The translations under genes were made by a program, and so were the position numbers. A DNA stretch of 64,000 nucleotides, taken from positions 9,486,001-9,550,000 of the forward strand of contig OY754475.1 of the NCBI GenBank assembly GCA_963575645.1, written 5' to 3'. The notes under the pieces are model-generated. The model was not told where the DNA came from. It was given only the letters and a program-made list of their open reading frames with translations, and ran no database searches. Every line of letters starts with the position of its first letter. The stretch's first letter is position 1. This stretch comes from Xanthostigma xanthostigma. Taxonomy: Eukaryota; Arthropoda; Insecta; Raphidioptera; Raphidiidae. Below, piece by piece: positions 31,925-42,276 of this stretch.

Positions 31925-33195
31925 AAATTGGCCAGAGCTGAAACGCTTCCCTTCTCCAATTTCAACCGACAGTTGAGAAGAAAGAGTAGGGTAATCGTTT
32001 CGCTAAGGAGGTAATTGGCCTGGATTGGACGAAATATGACACGCTGCTCCTTCTTTGATTTCAACCGGCAGTTGAGAGGAAATAATGGGAGAATCGATTC
32101 GTTGGTAAGTAATTGGCCTGGAACGGACGAAAAGTGAAGCGCTTCTCTTTCTTCGATTTCAACCAGTAGTTGAGAGGAAAGAGTGGGATAATCGTTTCGC
32201 TAGGAAGGTAATTGGCCTGGATCGGACGAAATATGACACGCTTCCCTTTATTTGACTTCAATTGGCAGTGGAGAGGAAAGAGTGGGAGAATCGTTTTGCT
32301 AGGGAGGTAAGTGGCCTGGATCGGACGAAAAGTGGAACGCTACTCCTTCTTTGATTTCAACCGGCAGTTAAGAGGAAACAATGGGAGAATCATTTCACCA
32401 GGGAGGTAATTGGCCGGGATCAGACGAAATGTGACACGCTGCTCCTTCTTTGATTTCAACCGGCAGTTGAGAGGAAAGAGTGGGAGAATCGTTTCGCTCG
32501 GGAAGTAAGTGGCCTGGATCGGACAAAAAGTGGAACGCTTCTCCTTCTTTGATTTCAACCGGCAGTTGAGAGGAAACAGTGGCAGAAACGCTTTTGCTAC
32601 GGTGGTATAATTGGTCTGGATCGGAAGAAAAGTGGAAAGCTTCTCCTTCTTCGATTTCAACCGGCAGTTGAGAGGAAAGTGTAACATAATTACAATTATT
32701 TACTTTAAATATTAAACAAGTTGAATTAGTTCAACTATATTCCTTTATTAAAAATTTATTGTAGTCACATAATTTGTAAGTTGCTTAATAATTTAGCATA
32801 TTCAAAAAATCTATAAATTCCAATTCAAAATTTAAAAAATTCAATTCTCCACTGTATTTAAAACGATTAAAAAACGAATATTATAATTGACCGAAATCTA
32901 GTTATTTTCTAAAAATTTATAAGAAATAACTATTGGATTTTCGCGTAAAAATAGTTTTATTGTATATCGTATATTTGTTTATTGTATATTTCGAATCACT
33001 GTCTAAATACAACATTTTATCAAATTCAACCTGCGATTTTAATACACGTTCCGAACCTCCAAAGTCGTTATAAAAGAGTGGGAGAATCGTTTCGCTAGGG
33101 AGGTAATTGGCCTGGAAAGGACGAAATGTGACACGCTTTCCCTTATTTGACTTCAACCGGCAGTTGAAAAAAAAGAGTCCCAGAAATACTTTGCT
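31925..33195. repeat. About 100-bp satellite array, interrupted
   Basis: The phrase TTTCAACCGGCAGTTGAGAG recurs roughly every 98-102 bp from 31950 to 32670 (about eight units) and again at 33150. Each unit also has GTGGGAGAATCGTTTCGCTA and GGTAATTGGCCTGGATCGGA. Where a unit is 102 bp the minus strand stays open, giving repeated FPLNCRLKSKKEK peptides, but the phase is lost between other units. The array is interrupted at 32680-33072. Confidence 0.93.
32680..33072. mobile_element. 393-bp insertion inside the satellite, 4-bp duplication
   Basis: Intact satellite units read GAGAGGAAAGAGTGGGAG. Here AAAG occurs on both sides of the insert (32676-32679 and 33073-33076), so removing the insert and one AAAG restores the unit exactly. 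The ends are TGTAAC and GTTATA, a short imperfect inverted pair. The size, TG start and 4-bp duplication fit a solo LTR fossil, but no relative is visible in the window. Confidence 0.8.
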
Positions 33196-33950
33196 AGGAA
33201 GGTCAGATGAAAAATTAAGCGGTTCTCCTTTTCCGTTTTGGGAGTTGATTTCAGGGGGTAAATTGGCAAATGAGATATGTTTGATTTAAACCACATCTCG
33301 GAATCCCTCACCGCACGAAGCTTCCTTAAAATGTTCTCAATTGGACTATTAAGGGTAGTTTTTTTTGGTTTTAAAATGTTTTTGCTCCAAAAATACCGAA
33401 AGTAAAATTTGAATTAATAAAATAAAATGGACCCAACCGAAATTACCGATTTAGTTACTATTTAATTTAGTGCAGATACTGGATTGATAATAATATTGCA
33501 ATAAAAAAGTTAGTATTTTAAGGAAGGTATTAAAGAGTTTAATTTTGTCCAAAAACAAAGTTAACTTCACATAATAAAGCCGTACTGTCTGTAATAGCAA
33601 ATACACTATATTGTCGGCGGGATTTTGGCACTGCGACCCCAGTTTTTTTTTTGTTAATGCGACATAACCAATTTCGCCTTGCGGCTGCAGACATACACCA
33701 CTATGCATGATGAAATTATTAAGATACAATAATTAAATCATAATTAAGTGAGTTACAGTGAGTTTCTGTGAACGCTAAACCGAGAGCTAAATTTCAGTAA
33801 AACAAGACGCAAACAGATGAATGAATAAATCGCGACAAGAACACTGAAGAAAACCTTAGATCACATCGCTATATAGACAGGTTGTTTTTTATGAAGTCAA
33901 CATTTTCAACTGTTTTTTTTTCTTCACAACAATTTTGACTTCTTTTTATT
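33196..33950. other. No recognisable gene
   Basis: AT-rich. A 92-codon minus-strand frame (33451-33729) has no domain. Confidence 0.4.
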
Positions 33951-34236
33951 AACCGACTTCAAAAAAGGAGGAGGTTCTATGTTCGACTGTATATATTTTT
34001 TTTTTTATATAGTATTTTTTATGTATGTTCACCGATTTCTCCGTCAATTATGGACCGATTTTCAAATTTTTTTTTTATTCGAAAGAGTGCACTTCCGAGG
34101 TGGTCCCATCGGAACCAAGTCAGGATCTGTTGGTGGAATCCGGGGAAATCGAGGGAAACTCTCAAATTTCAAAGGCACGCATACTTGGCCTACCCATTGC
34201 AATACTTTATCTAGCATACTAAAAAGAGAAAAATAA
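33951..34236 (+). repeat. ACCGACTTC-type lepidopteran repeat
   Basis: Starts AACCGACTTCAAAAAAGGAG, then GAGGTTCTATGTTCGACTGT, TATGTATGTTCACCG and CCGATTTTCAAATT. This head is one I know as very common in moth and butterfly genomes. A related fragment lies at about 39835-39885 on the minus strand. Short open frames here are by-products. Confidence 0.6.
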
Positions 34237-34490
34237 AATATTTTTAACAAAAAAATTGAACCGACTTCAAAAAATATGCACTAAAAAGTAAAAAATAATA
34301 TCTATTGTTATTTTTGGAGTCGATGTCAGCCAAAATGAAATCTATTCCGAGAACTAGAGACATGTAAGATTTAAATTGCTACTTTCGAATTCCGATGTAA
34401 CACCGACTCCAAAAATAACAATAATTATTATTTTTTACTTTTTAGTGCATTGTTTTTGAAGTCTGTTCAATTTTTTTGTTAAAAATATTT
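34237..34490. repeat. Inverted repeat, 85-bp arms
   Basis: AATATTTTTAACAAAAAAAT, TGAACCGACTTCAAAAA, TGCACTAAAAAGTAAAAAAT and TTATTTTTGGAGTCG on the left face their complements on the right (CGACTCCAAAAATAA to GTTAAAAATATT). The spacer is about 85 bp. Possibly two ACCGACTTC-type ends in opposite orientation. Confidence 0.85.
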
Positions 34491-34835
34491 TTTAAGTTGA
34501 CGCTTCCAATTATATTATATAGTCTTTAAAATCATGACTTTGTTTTGGCTAGTATTTAATGCTGCGACAATTAAATCTGAACTAGGAATAAAAAAAAATA
34601 TAGTGGGTAGCAAAAATAGTAGGTTGGCAGCTACTGAGGAAGATAGTATTATGTAAAAAATAGCAGCTTAATAATCAGTTGTAAGCTTTGTTTTAATTTA
34701 AACTGGCATCGTGTTTTTGTTTTGGTAACTGAATTTATTGTTAAGCGGATGAAAAATAGAAAATGGGCATTCCTAAATGCTGACATATCTTTAAAGTTAT
34801 AATTAAATAATAAACAAAGAAACAGCATTAAAAAA
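34491..34835. other. No recognisable feature
   Basis: AT-rich, no repeat partner or domain. Confidence 0.4.
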
Positions 34836-35122
34836 CGCCATCGCATCGACACAAACCCGTAATTTTTTTTAAAGAACTCCCCCCAAACGCTCTCCCCTAT
34901 TCACTGTGCAAAAGAAAAAGCCATCGTATCGACACGACCCCGTAATTGTTTTTTAAAAAACTTCCTCCAAACGCCCTTCTCTTCTCACTGCGCAAAAAAC
35001 GCCATCGCATCGACACGACCCCGTAATTGTTTTTAAGAACTCTCCCCAATTTCTCTCCCCAATTTCTCTCCCCTTTTCACTACGCAAAAAAAAAAACGCC
35101 ATCGTATCGATACGACCCCGTA
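34836..35122. repeat. Tandem repeat, about 80-98-bp unit, four copies
   Basis: GCCATCGCATCGACACGACC (with GTATCG variants) starts at about 34838, 34921, 35000 and 35098. Each is followed by CCGTAATTGTTTTT and a C-rich CTCCCC stretch. Confidence 0.88.
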
Positions 35123-35426
35123 GAATGTGCAGTCTTTGTTCATAATAACATCAATATATTTGACGACTACAATCACAAATATACCACCCGTAAAAAAGAA
35201 AAGCTAAAACCAGAGGCCTCTTCACTTACAGTTGTGCAAAAGGGGCTTAGAAATGCCATGATTCGGATATACAATAAAACACCCCACGAAAAAAACTACC
35301 CAAAATAAAAACAAGTTTAAAAAGATTCTTAATCCAGCATGCAAATTACTTAGTTTAAAAATTATTTTTAAAATGACGCTATTTATACATGTTAATGTCC
35401 AAAAAAATAAAGACTTATTATTATTG
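35123..35426 (+). pseudogene. LINE 3' end fragment
   Basis: Translation gives NINIFDDYNHKYTTRKKEKL followed by LRNAMIRIYNKTPHE, then in another frame FKKILNPACKLLSLK. This pattern of a NTR/YTTR stretch, a YNKLP-like motif and a basic FKK tail is typical of the C-terminus of insect non-LTR reverse transcriptase proteins. At least one frameshift separates the blocks. It ends in AATAAAGACTTATTATTATT. The 5' side is truncated at the tandem repeat. Confidence 0.65.
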
Positions 35427-36479
35427 TTTTTTCAAGAACTCCCTCGAAATCATCCTACTGTTAATATTAGTCGCCATGCCATGATTTATGATTTCAATTG
35501 ACTTGTTTAATATGTTCGCTACCTTAAAGTAGCAGCCATTATTTAGTTGTTATAACCTTTGAAGCTCATCTAAAGCTCATCTAATATAATTATTTCCAAA
35601 ATATTTAATCGCTGCCAAGTTATTTGTATTATCAGTAAATAGTTTTTTTGAAAATATTTTACACGTGTTTTTACATTTTTTTCGAGATTTTTGACCGTGT
35701 CCACACTTTTTTGACAACCTGTATGAATGGTGCGCGTATTCATGGCTTTATCTCAAACCGTACTATAATGATGTCTAACTCTTTAAATTTATAGCGTACA
35801 GAACAGGTTCGCGAAGCGGTAAAGATTGAGAACTGCTGCTTAAAAAGTCGATCTTAAACGTACGTAAATGAAGGACATTCCATTCACGCTACTTTTACGG
35901 ACTGTCAATGACAGATGAAAGAAAAAGAGAACAACAGCATTCTCAGCGGAAAAAGATCGCATTGTCATTATCGCTCGACATTCTTTTATTGTACAAAACA
36001 ACAAAAATTGGTAGCGCGAATTTTAAAGTGTCCAAATAACAAGACTGCAAAAATGTGCAAGTCGGTGCATTTGTCTGTTGACGGTGGGAGCAACGGGTCG
36101 AGAAGCTGTTTGACGGTGGAAGCAACGGGTATACTTATTCGAGCGGCGTTAACGCGCGCTGAATGCAATTGTATGCATTGACTATAACGTCGTTACTTGA
36201 CAGTCGTTTCCTTCGAACAGACTGACAACTCAAGACGAAGACAATATCGCCGTTCCACTTTCGGCAGTTCCTGTTTACACCCCACCACCAACTGACGTGA
36301 AAAGTGTGTTTTGGACGTTTTAACAAAAAAACTACAAAAACACGCAATGTGAACCACAAACTGAAAAATAATTTTTAAATATAAAGATTTTGTTCAACAG
36401 CAATAGGTAGGCCGCTAGCACGATGCAATTTCAATCTTTTTGAATAAGCTTAAAAATGAGAATAAAAATAGTAAATATA
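35427..36479. other. No recognisable gene
   Basis: Several overlapping 60-88-codon frames (35915-36359) on both strands, none with a recognisable domain. A short direct repeat GACGGTGG.AGCAACGGGT occurs at 36080 and 36113. Confidence 0.4.
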
Positions 36480-36776
36480 TTACACACCTAAGGAAGTAAA
36501 CTAAGTTGGCCGAGGCGAAGCCGAGGTCAGCAAATATGTGATCTTAGGCGTTCTTACTTCACTTCTCGTAGTGTGTATACTATTTTTTTGCTCGACGTAG
36601 GCAGGAAGAGGCGGGACGAAAGTGGACGCTTTCTGCCCGTCGAGCAAAAATAGTATATTACGTCACAAGGGCCGAAAGTTTGATATTCTGCGCGCCATGA
36701 TACCCGAGGCGAGCCGGGGGCATCATGACGCGCAGTGTAAGGATATCAAACTTTCGGCCAGCGTGGTGTATACAAT
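36480..36776. repeat. Three palindromic modules joined in series
   Basis: 36480-36590: ACACACCTAAGGAAGTAA facing TTACTTCACTTCTCGTAGTG, centre GGCCGAGGCGAAGCCGAGG. 36591-36652: TTTTTGCTCGACGTAGGCAG facing CTGCCCGTCGAGCAAAAA. 36653-36776: TATATTACGTCACAAGGGCC and GAAAGTTTGATAT facing ATATCAAACTTTCGGCC and GTGGTGTATA, with GCGCGCCATGAT/ATCATGACGCGC inside. Neighbouring modules meet at TATACTATTTTT or AAAAATAGTATA junctions. No coding. Confidence 0.85.
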
Positions 36777-37394
36777 TTTTTTATTCATAACTCGGTCGTA
36801 AGTACGGTTATTAAATACATTAAATTATTAATTACATAAAAACACAGATAAATTCCAAGCTAGCAGTTTTTCGGTTATACGTAAAAACACGAACGACAGC
36901 TGTTCGCGACTATTAGCTAAAATGTAATATAGGGTTGCTATGGAAACGACATCTAAACAACAGTTGATCGGTGATTTCTCTTTACTGCCGCCCGAACGTA
37001 CGTACTTCTCGCATCAGTGTGTGTAATCCCACCAATGCGTAAATGTTAGACTTTCTGCCTTACAATTTTAATGCCGAAAGTATGTACTTATGAAGAAAAT
37101 TACTTTTTTTAAATTTTAATTTTAGAACATAAAAATATACCAAAGGATAATTGTCACTTTTATTTTTTTCAAAATAAGTAATAAGTATGTCGCGATTTTT
37201 GACTAGTGTAAACAGTGACTCAGCAAGTAAAAGGAGGTATCGAATGATTGCTCTAAAGCACGGTTCACAGCGTGAGTCTGACTCTAAACGAACCGATAGG
37301 ATGCTTCACGTACCGTTGATATCTCTAACTGAGGGACCTGTCGGGGACACGCGCATGCTAATCAGGCGGCCTATTTTAAAAAAATTAACAATAG
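36777..37394. other. No recognisable gene; diverged palindrome-module remnants
   Basis: Phrases such as CGTAAGTACGG, ACGTACGTACTTCTC and GTAAATGTTAGACTTTCTGC recall the inverted repeat at 10534-10738. A 90-codon frame (37187-37459) runs into the next repeat and has no domain. Confidence 0.45.
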
Positions 37395-37595
37395 CTGTAA
37401 CCCGCGACTTCGTCCGAGTGGAATTTATTTTCTTGCGCAGAACTCTAATTTTTTTCTAAAATAAAAGTAGCCTACGTTACTCCTTACAACATCAGCTATC
37501 TGCCAGTGAAAGTCCCGTCAAAATAGGTCCAGTCGTTTCGAAGAATAGCCGGAACAAACAAACAGACATTTTATTTATATGCATAATAGATGGGT
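37395..37595 (-). mobile_element. Interspersed repeat with GTTTGTTTG start (Helitron- or RTE-like)
   Basis: On the minus strand: ATGTCTGTTTGTTTGTTCCG, CGAAACGACTGGACC, GTAACGTAGGCTACTTTTAT and CCACTCGGACGAAGTCGCGG. Architecture and wording resemble the element at 8953-9530. The class cannot be settled by eye. Confidence 0.5.
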
Positions 37596-38622
37596 ACAAA
37601 AACATAAACAGAAAAAAGTGATGAAAACTGAAAATTCGCTCTAGGAATTTTTAAAACTGTTCAATTACAGACCAAGTTACGATTTTATTTATTTGTATTA
37701 ATTGGGCTAACGTCTGTATAATTCATTAAAGGAACAACCCTCGGAGTATGTGGATTCTTTGTTACTGCGCAAGACTACCATGCCATTTTTAAGTCAGCGC
37801 GCAAGACAGTCTTGCTCGGTGACAAGAATGTGTACGGTTCTGTTACAGTTCGCGACTGCTTGGAACAAACCTATTAAATGATTCCATTTCCAGGCTGACT
37901 AAATATTCTCAGATGGGACGCGAGACTTAAATTTTTTAAACGGATTTCTCGATACATCGCTTCGTTTAACATTAAATCAATTCGAAATCAGTTTAAGACT
38001 CGCTGACTGATCCAATAAATTCTATTCTAAATAAAGATTAACTACAAAACACAATTTTAGAATTTAGTTTTCTGCAGGTGGCTGTCTTTCTGTCTGTCTT
38101 CACCCCTGCACCCCGCGGCTTAACTTTATTAACGAGTTTTCTTACACGCTACTAAAAATAGAATTAAAAGTAAATAAATTATTTTAAACAGATTCTTTGT
38201 ATGTTTTGAAGCAAGAAAATAAAACAACTTGATACGGTAGTAAAAATAACATCAGAATATAACATCATCGGTCGCACTAAAAATACACTATTGCTTTGAT
38301 AGTTTCGCACTACGACCAGTGTCAAAAATATATTTTATAGTATGAAGTGCGATCACCGATAGTGGTAACAGTGACTAATTCGGGTATCCTACCAGTTACA
38401 AAAAAGTTCGAATGGTTTTTTATTCAACTCGAAATTTATTATCAGAAAATGATGCGGCATTTTTATTTTGTGCTTAAAACAGGCATTTATGTTTTCAAAT
38501 GGCACTTTTTTACATTTTAGAAATTCCCATTTTTTTTTCTATACATTCAGATAAAATATTGTCATAAGGTTACATTAGAAAATATTCGAGAAAAATGCAA
38601 TCAATTTATTAATTAGATACTA
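37596..38622. other. No recognisable gene or repeat
   Basis: Mostly AT-rich unique-looking sequence with no notable open frame. Confidence 0.45.
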
Positions 38623-38810
38623 GTGATGTGTCGCTCCTGAGCGTATCGTTCATAGTGAACGACTCCTTTCTCGGAGCGGAGCGAGTCGCTCTATGACTCA
38701 CTCCGAGCGCCATTTCTCTGTGCTGAGCTGTTCTGTTGCATTCGCACATTGACAGGGCGCACACAGCACAGGCCACAAAGGCACTAGTGAATTTTGCACG
38801 TACGGAGTTA
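38623..38810. repeat. Palindrome-rich GAGTCG/CGACTC region
   Basis: CGTTCATAGTGAACG, CTCGGAGCGGAGCGAGTCG and ACTCACTCCGAGCG form overlapping short palindromes, between TACTAGTGATG and GGCACTAGTGA. It could be a hAT-type MITE end, but no target duplication is evident. Confidence 0.4.
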
Positions 38811-38865
38811 AATTTTTTTATATGACGCAATTTACATTCTTTGGAATTTTATAAATAAAGGTTGT

Positions 38866-38867
<2 letters not shown>

Positions 38868-38896
<29 letters not shown>

Positions 38897-38905
38897 TTAT
38901 AATTA
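38868..38905. repeat. (ATT)n microsatellite
   Basis: Run of ATT trinucleotides with minor interruptions, followed by TATAATTATC. May be an old retroposon tail. Confidence 0.85.
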
Positions 38906-39285
38906 TCTTTGCTGTCATTCAATGGTGAATGACACACTGTATATGCAATAATACTAAGCTTACAGTGACTTAAACCATTCACATTGACGTCGTTGACAAA
39001 GATATAATATTGTAACAATAAACATTATTATTGTTAAGCTTTTATTATACTTGATAGTTTATCCGAAATGCGAATCGAAGAATCTCGCTAGAGATTCTTT
39101 TCTGTGCTAAATGCCAACGAATCTCTAGCGTATTCTTATACATTGATTTTGCCTTTGTCCCATATAACGCCGTGTATATGAAGCCAGTTTCCAAGTTTTA
39201 TAGTTCTGTGACCACGTGACTTTCATAGGACCGATTTTTCGTATCACCCATATATACTTCTGTACCACAATAACAGCTTATACTG

Positions 39286-39372
39286 CGAGGGTGCCCGTGG
39301 ACAAGCGGTTACGACGTTAGGCTAGTAATAACTAATAACAGAGTCTTGAGTTCGATTCCCGCCAGCATCATT
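39286..39372 (+). repeat. tRNA-like SINE head or tRNA pseudogene
   Basis: GTGGACAAGCGGTTACGACG (A-box-like) and GAGTTCGATTCCCGC (B box) are 55 bp apart, and a T-rich tract follows at 39390. The acceptor strands do not pair well, so it is not an intact tRNA. Confidence 0.6.
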
Positions 39373-40082
39373 GGAAAAATTATTTTTCAATTTTTAATTT
39401 TTTTTTATGTTTTTAATTGTTTTTTTATTTTTAAATTATTTTCTCAATTTTTTTCTCATTATATTTTTATTTCTTTTTTAATTTTTATTATTTTCTTGTT
39501 TTTTGAAAAATTCACTTTCGTCAAATCTTTTATTAAAAAATAACAAAATATATGATTGAAGTTAGATTTAAATAAATTAATTTATTAAAAAACATATTTA
39601 TCATAAAAAGTGCAACAAAAATTAAAAAGTGAAAAGATTACGAAGTGAAACTTCTTTTTTTAATGCAAAATAAGTATTTTACAAATGATATGAAAAAAAA
39701 TTTGTATTTTTAATGGTGGGCCTTGTTCATTGATTTTTTTTCATGCCTTCAAAATGTGCCTTCATGGAATCTTCAAGAATATCCATATTGAATGAATATA
39801 AATAAAAAAAAAAAAACTAAAAAAAAAAATATACGCGTCGACTTGAGAACCTCCTCCGTTTTTGTTTTTAATCGGTTAATAAAAAAGAATCATGTACATA
39901 TCACAGAGCATAGACTTGTTATAGCTCATTTTTATTTTTAATAGACTTCACATGGATTGTTTACAAATTGAATGTCATGGTATTCACATGGAGGTGTGAT
40001 GAGCCGATTGCACCACTAGGTGTTGCACCGCGGCAGCACTGGACTACGCGGCAAAATATAAATGCACTTTTGTAGTACTGTT
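39373..40082. other. AT-rich sequence with an ACCGACTTC-type remnant
   Basis: Long T-rich stretch to 39540. At about 39835-39885 the minus strand reads AAAACGGAGGAGGTTCTCAA with TTAACCGATTAAAAAC, a degraded ACCGACTTC-type repeat. No gene. Confidence 0.5.
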
Positions 40083-40165
40083 TGTTAAATGAGAAGTAAA
40101 AATCAAAAGTCGATTATTGCAATTTCTATAACCGACTTTTGATTGTTACTTCTTATTTAACAAAA
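40083..40165. repeat. Short inverted repeat (AAAAGTCG/CGACTTTT)
   Basis: TTTGTTAAATGAGAAGTAAA and AATCAAAAGTCG face CGACTTTTGATTGTTACTTC and TTATTTAACAAA across a 20-nt spacer. Confidence 0.85.
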
Positions 40166-40379
40166 TACATGAGAGACGCTCTCGAAACCACAGTTGCATG
40201 GAGTAAGGATCGTGTGTTGTTTTTTACAGTACATATTCTAATTTCGGAGATTCATTGCATTTAAATACAACATTATGAACACTTTTATTGCATTTTAAAT
40301 ACAACAATATAAAAAATGCACATATGTTTATTTTGGAGGAAAAATAAAAATAATGTCTCACACTTTGGAAAAAGACACG

Positions 40380-40945
40380 AAATCTTAAAAAAAAAAAACT
40401 TCGGAGAAGTAAAAACTTCGTTCTGTGCTAAATTCAAAAACTTGAGGCGACTGAATCTTAAGATTATAACTTAAAAAAAAAAAGAATTTCAAGGCAGACA
40501 AGAAATTGAAATCAAGCTCGAAATTCTGTGCGTAAGACGTCGAAAAAAAATGTATTTCGAGGCAGACAAGGAATTGAAATCCAACCTTGAAATTCTGTGT
40601 TTATAAAAGCTACAAGAGCAACAGCAAAAAAAAGTGCACAGACGGCGTTTTTTTAGTGGTAACTAAAGGAGTTATGCGAACACCGTCTTTGCATTTTTTT
40701 TTGCTGTTGCTCTTGTAGCTTTTATAAACACAGAATTTCAAGGTTGGATTTCAATTCCTTGTCTGCCTCGAAATACATTTTTTTTCGACGTCTTACGCAC
40801 AGAATTTCGAGCTTGATTTCAATTTCTTGTCTGCCTTGAAATTCTTTTTTTTTTAAGTTATAATCTTAAGATTCAGTCGCCTCAAGTTTTTGAATTTAGC
40901 ACTGAACGAAGTTTTTACTTCTCCGAAGTTTTTTTTTTAAGATTT
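40380..40945. repeat. Near-perfect long inverted repeat, arms about 270 bp, 29-nt loop
   Basis: Arms 40380-40649 and 40679-40945 are inverted with about four substitutions besides A/T-run length changes. Matching phrases include GAGGCGACTGAATCTTAAGA, AAATTGAAATCAAGCTCGAA and TAAAAGCTACAAGAGCAACA. Each arm contains an internal direct duplication (GGCAGACAAG.AATTGAAATC, twice). No flanking target duplication was recognised. A transcript would fold into a hairpin of about 270 bp. Confidence 0.93.
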
Positions 40946-41029
40946 TAATAATATAAGATGAGAATCATATGAAAATGAGCTCAGAGCTAAGTGTGTGTAT
41001 TGTGCTATGCAATGCTACGTGACGTCAGA
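40946..41029. other. Short spacer
   Basis: Contains a palindromic GACGTC and no recognised feature. Confidence 0.4.
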
Positions 41030-41428
41030 TAAACGCGATAAACTCAAAAACTACCAAACGGATTTTCACCAATGGACGGAGTGATTCAAGAGAAAAGTTT
41101 GTGTATGATTCATTAATGTTTTTTATAAATTAGTTGAAATTTGACTTCGATTGTTGAAGATGTAGGAAAAAATCAAGCCGACTGGGAGCTTTCGTCGAAA
41201 ACGCTGCCTAATCCCTTTCAGATATAAGAAAACAATGTATGGTGGAATTGTTCCTCTCTTATAGGTCTACAGAAAAGTCCGCGATGGCATATGTCTATCT
41301 TTTAAGGATAGCTTACTATATCCATTTTAATATTAAGCGCTTTTCGTGGACAATAATTTTGCAACGTAAGTCGACGTAAAAACGGTGGCAATCTACAAAT
41401 TCGAGCGAAGCCAAACCCGACCGCTAGT
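41030..41428 (+). mobile_element. Helitron family 2, 3' portion
   Basis: Ends GGCAATCTACAAATTCGAGC, GAAGCC, CCGACCG and CTAG followed by T. Upstream carries AAAACTACCAAACGGATTTT and TAAGCGCTTTTCGTGGA. The last 120 bp recur at 42723-42838, and the 3' signature recurs on the minus strand at 51101 and 54984. Confidence 0.7.
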
Positions 41429-41895
41429 GGGTACATAAAGAGCTATATACAATAGTTCTAAATTGGCACCGACTTTAACCCTTAACCGGTGACGTGGTAT
41501 TTGTGCCACACAACTGGTGACCTTGGGTCTGTCAGACCCAGTAAAAAAAAACAGTTTTTTAAGTGCTTTTTCAACACACAACCAAATGCAACTGGCTATA
41601 TTATCATTGTTTAAGGTATTTTTCAATAGTTAAAATAGAGGTATATGGCATTAATTAGAAAATAGGTAATTATACATGAAAAAATATAAAATGAGAGAGA
41701 AAATCCTAGTAGTTTGTATGTAGCATTTATTATAATTTTTTTATCATTAACCAATCTTTTGTAACACATTATGGTTTTGGAAACTGAAACTTTAATGATT
41801 AAAGTACAAAATAAAATCAACGGAAAAACAAGAAAAATATATATTATGAAAAACTGCAATGCCTGAAGTCAATGAAAAATCGTAATTCCAAAATA

Positions 41896-42150
41896 TCACT
41901 CTCTAGCACAATGAATGCATATTTTTTCTACGCATGGTAAACTGACTGGTTTTTTGCATCTAACGCAGCGCAGATTCGTTTTTCTGTCATTTTTGTAGCT
42001 GCATATAAGACACCTTTTTCTTTTATAAGGTTCAACTTCTTCAGTTTCAGGAGAAGGTACAGGTTTATCTAAAAATTTAGATATACCTGTACGAAGTTCT
42101 CTTGGAAGTCTATTGTTAGCTAGTCTCGCATTAAAATGTTGTATAGTCAC
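41896..42150 (-). pseudogene. piggyBac transposase C-terminal cysteine-rich domain, remnant
   Basis: The 84-residue translation ends with the spacing RCLICSYKND, LRCVRCKKPVSLPC, VEKICIHC. These are paired CxxC motifs typical of the C-terminal cysteine-rich domain that binds the ends in piggyBac transposases. The preceding residues (RLANNRLPRELRTGISK) resemble the linker before that domain. The catalytic DDD core is absent. In the full-length family the protein is about 550-600 residues, so this is roughly the last seventh. The frame is open to its natural stop. Confidence 0.85.
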
Positions 42151-42261
42151 TCTCTAATTCATCATTCCACTGTAGCACTACTTTTTCATAATCTGGATCC
42201 GTAGATCGTACTGTTTTACTTCCAGAAACCATTGTACAAATGTTACGTATACGGTGACAAT

Positions 42262-42276
42262 GGGTCTCACAGACCC
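42262..42276. promoter_or_regulatory. Internal copy of the piggyBac subterminal palindrome
   Basis: GGGTCTCACAGACCC, preceded by CGGTGAC as at the element ends. It repeats the terminal design at 41525-41539 and 42433-42447 and is probably a transposase-binding site or an internal end duplicated during deletion. Confidence 0.55.

Noticed and set aside
31925-32680. CRISPR-like array of regularly spaced repeats
   Set aside because: The whole 100-bp unit is repeated with no unique spacers, and the sequence context is eukaryotic. It is a satellite.
32340-32687. Repeat protein on the minus strand (LKSKKEK motif)
   Set aside because: The frame is kept only where satellite units happen to be 102 bp. 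Neighbouring units break it and no start context or domain is evident.
38623-38810. hAT MITE with TACTAGTGATG / GGCACTAGTGA ends
   Set aside because: CACTAGTG is itself palindromic, so the apparent inverted ends are weak, and no 8-bp duplication is present.
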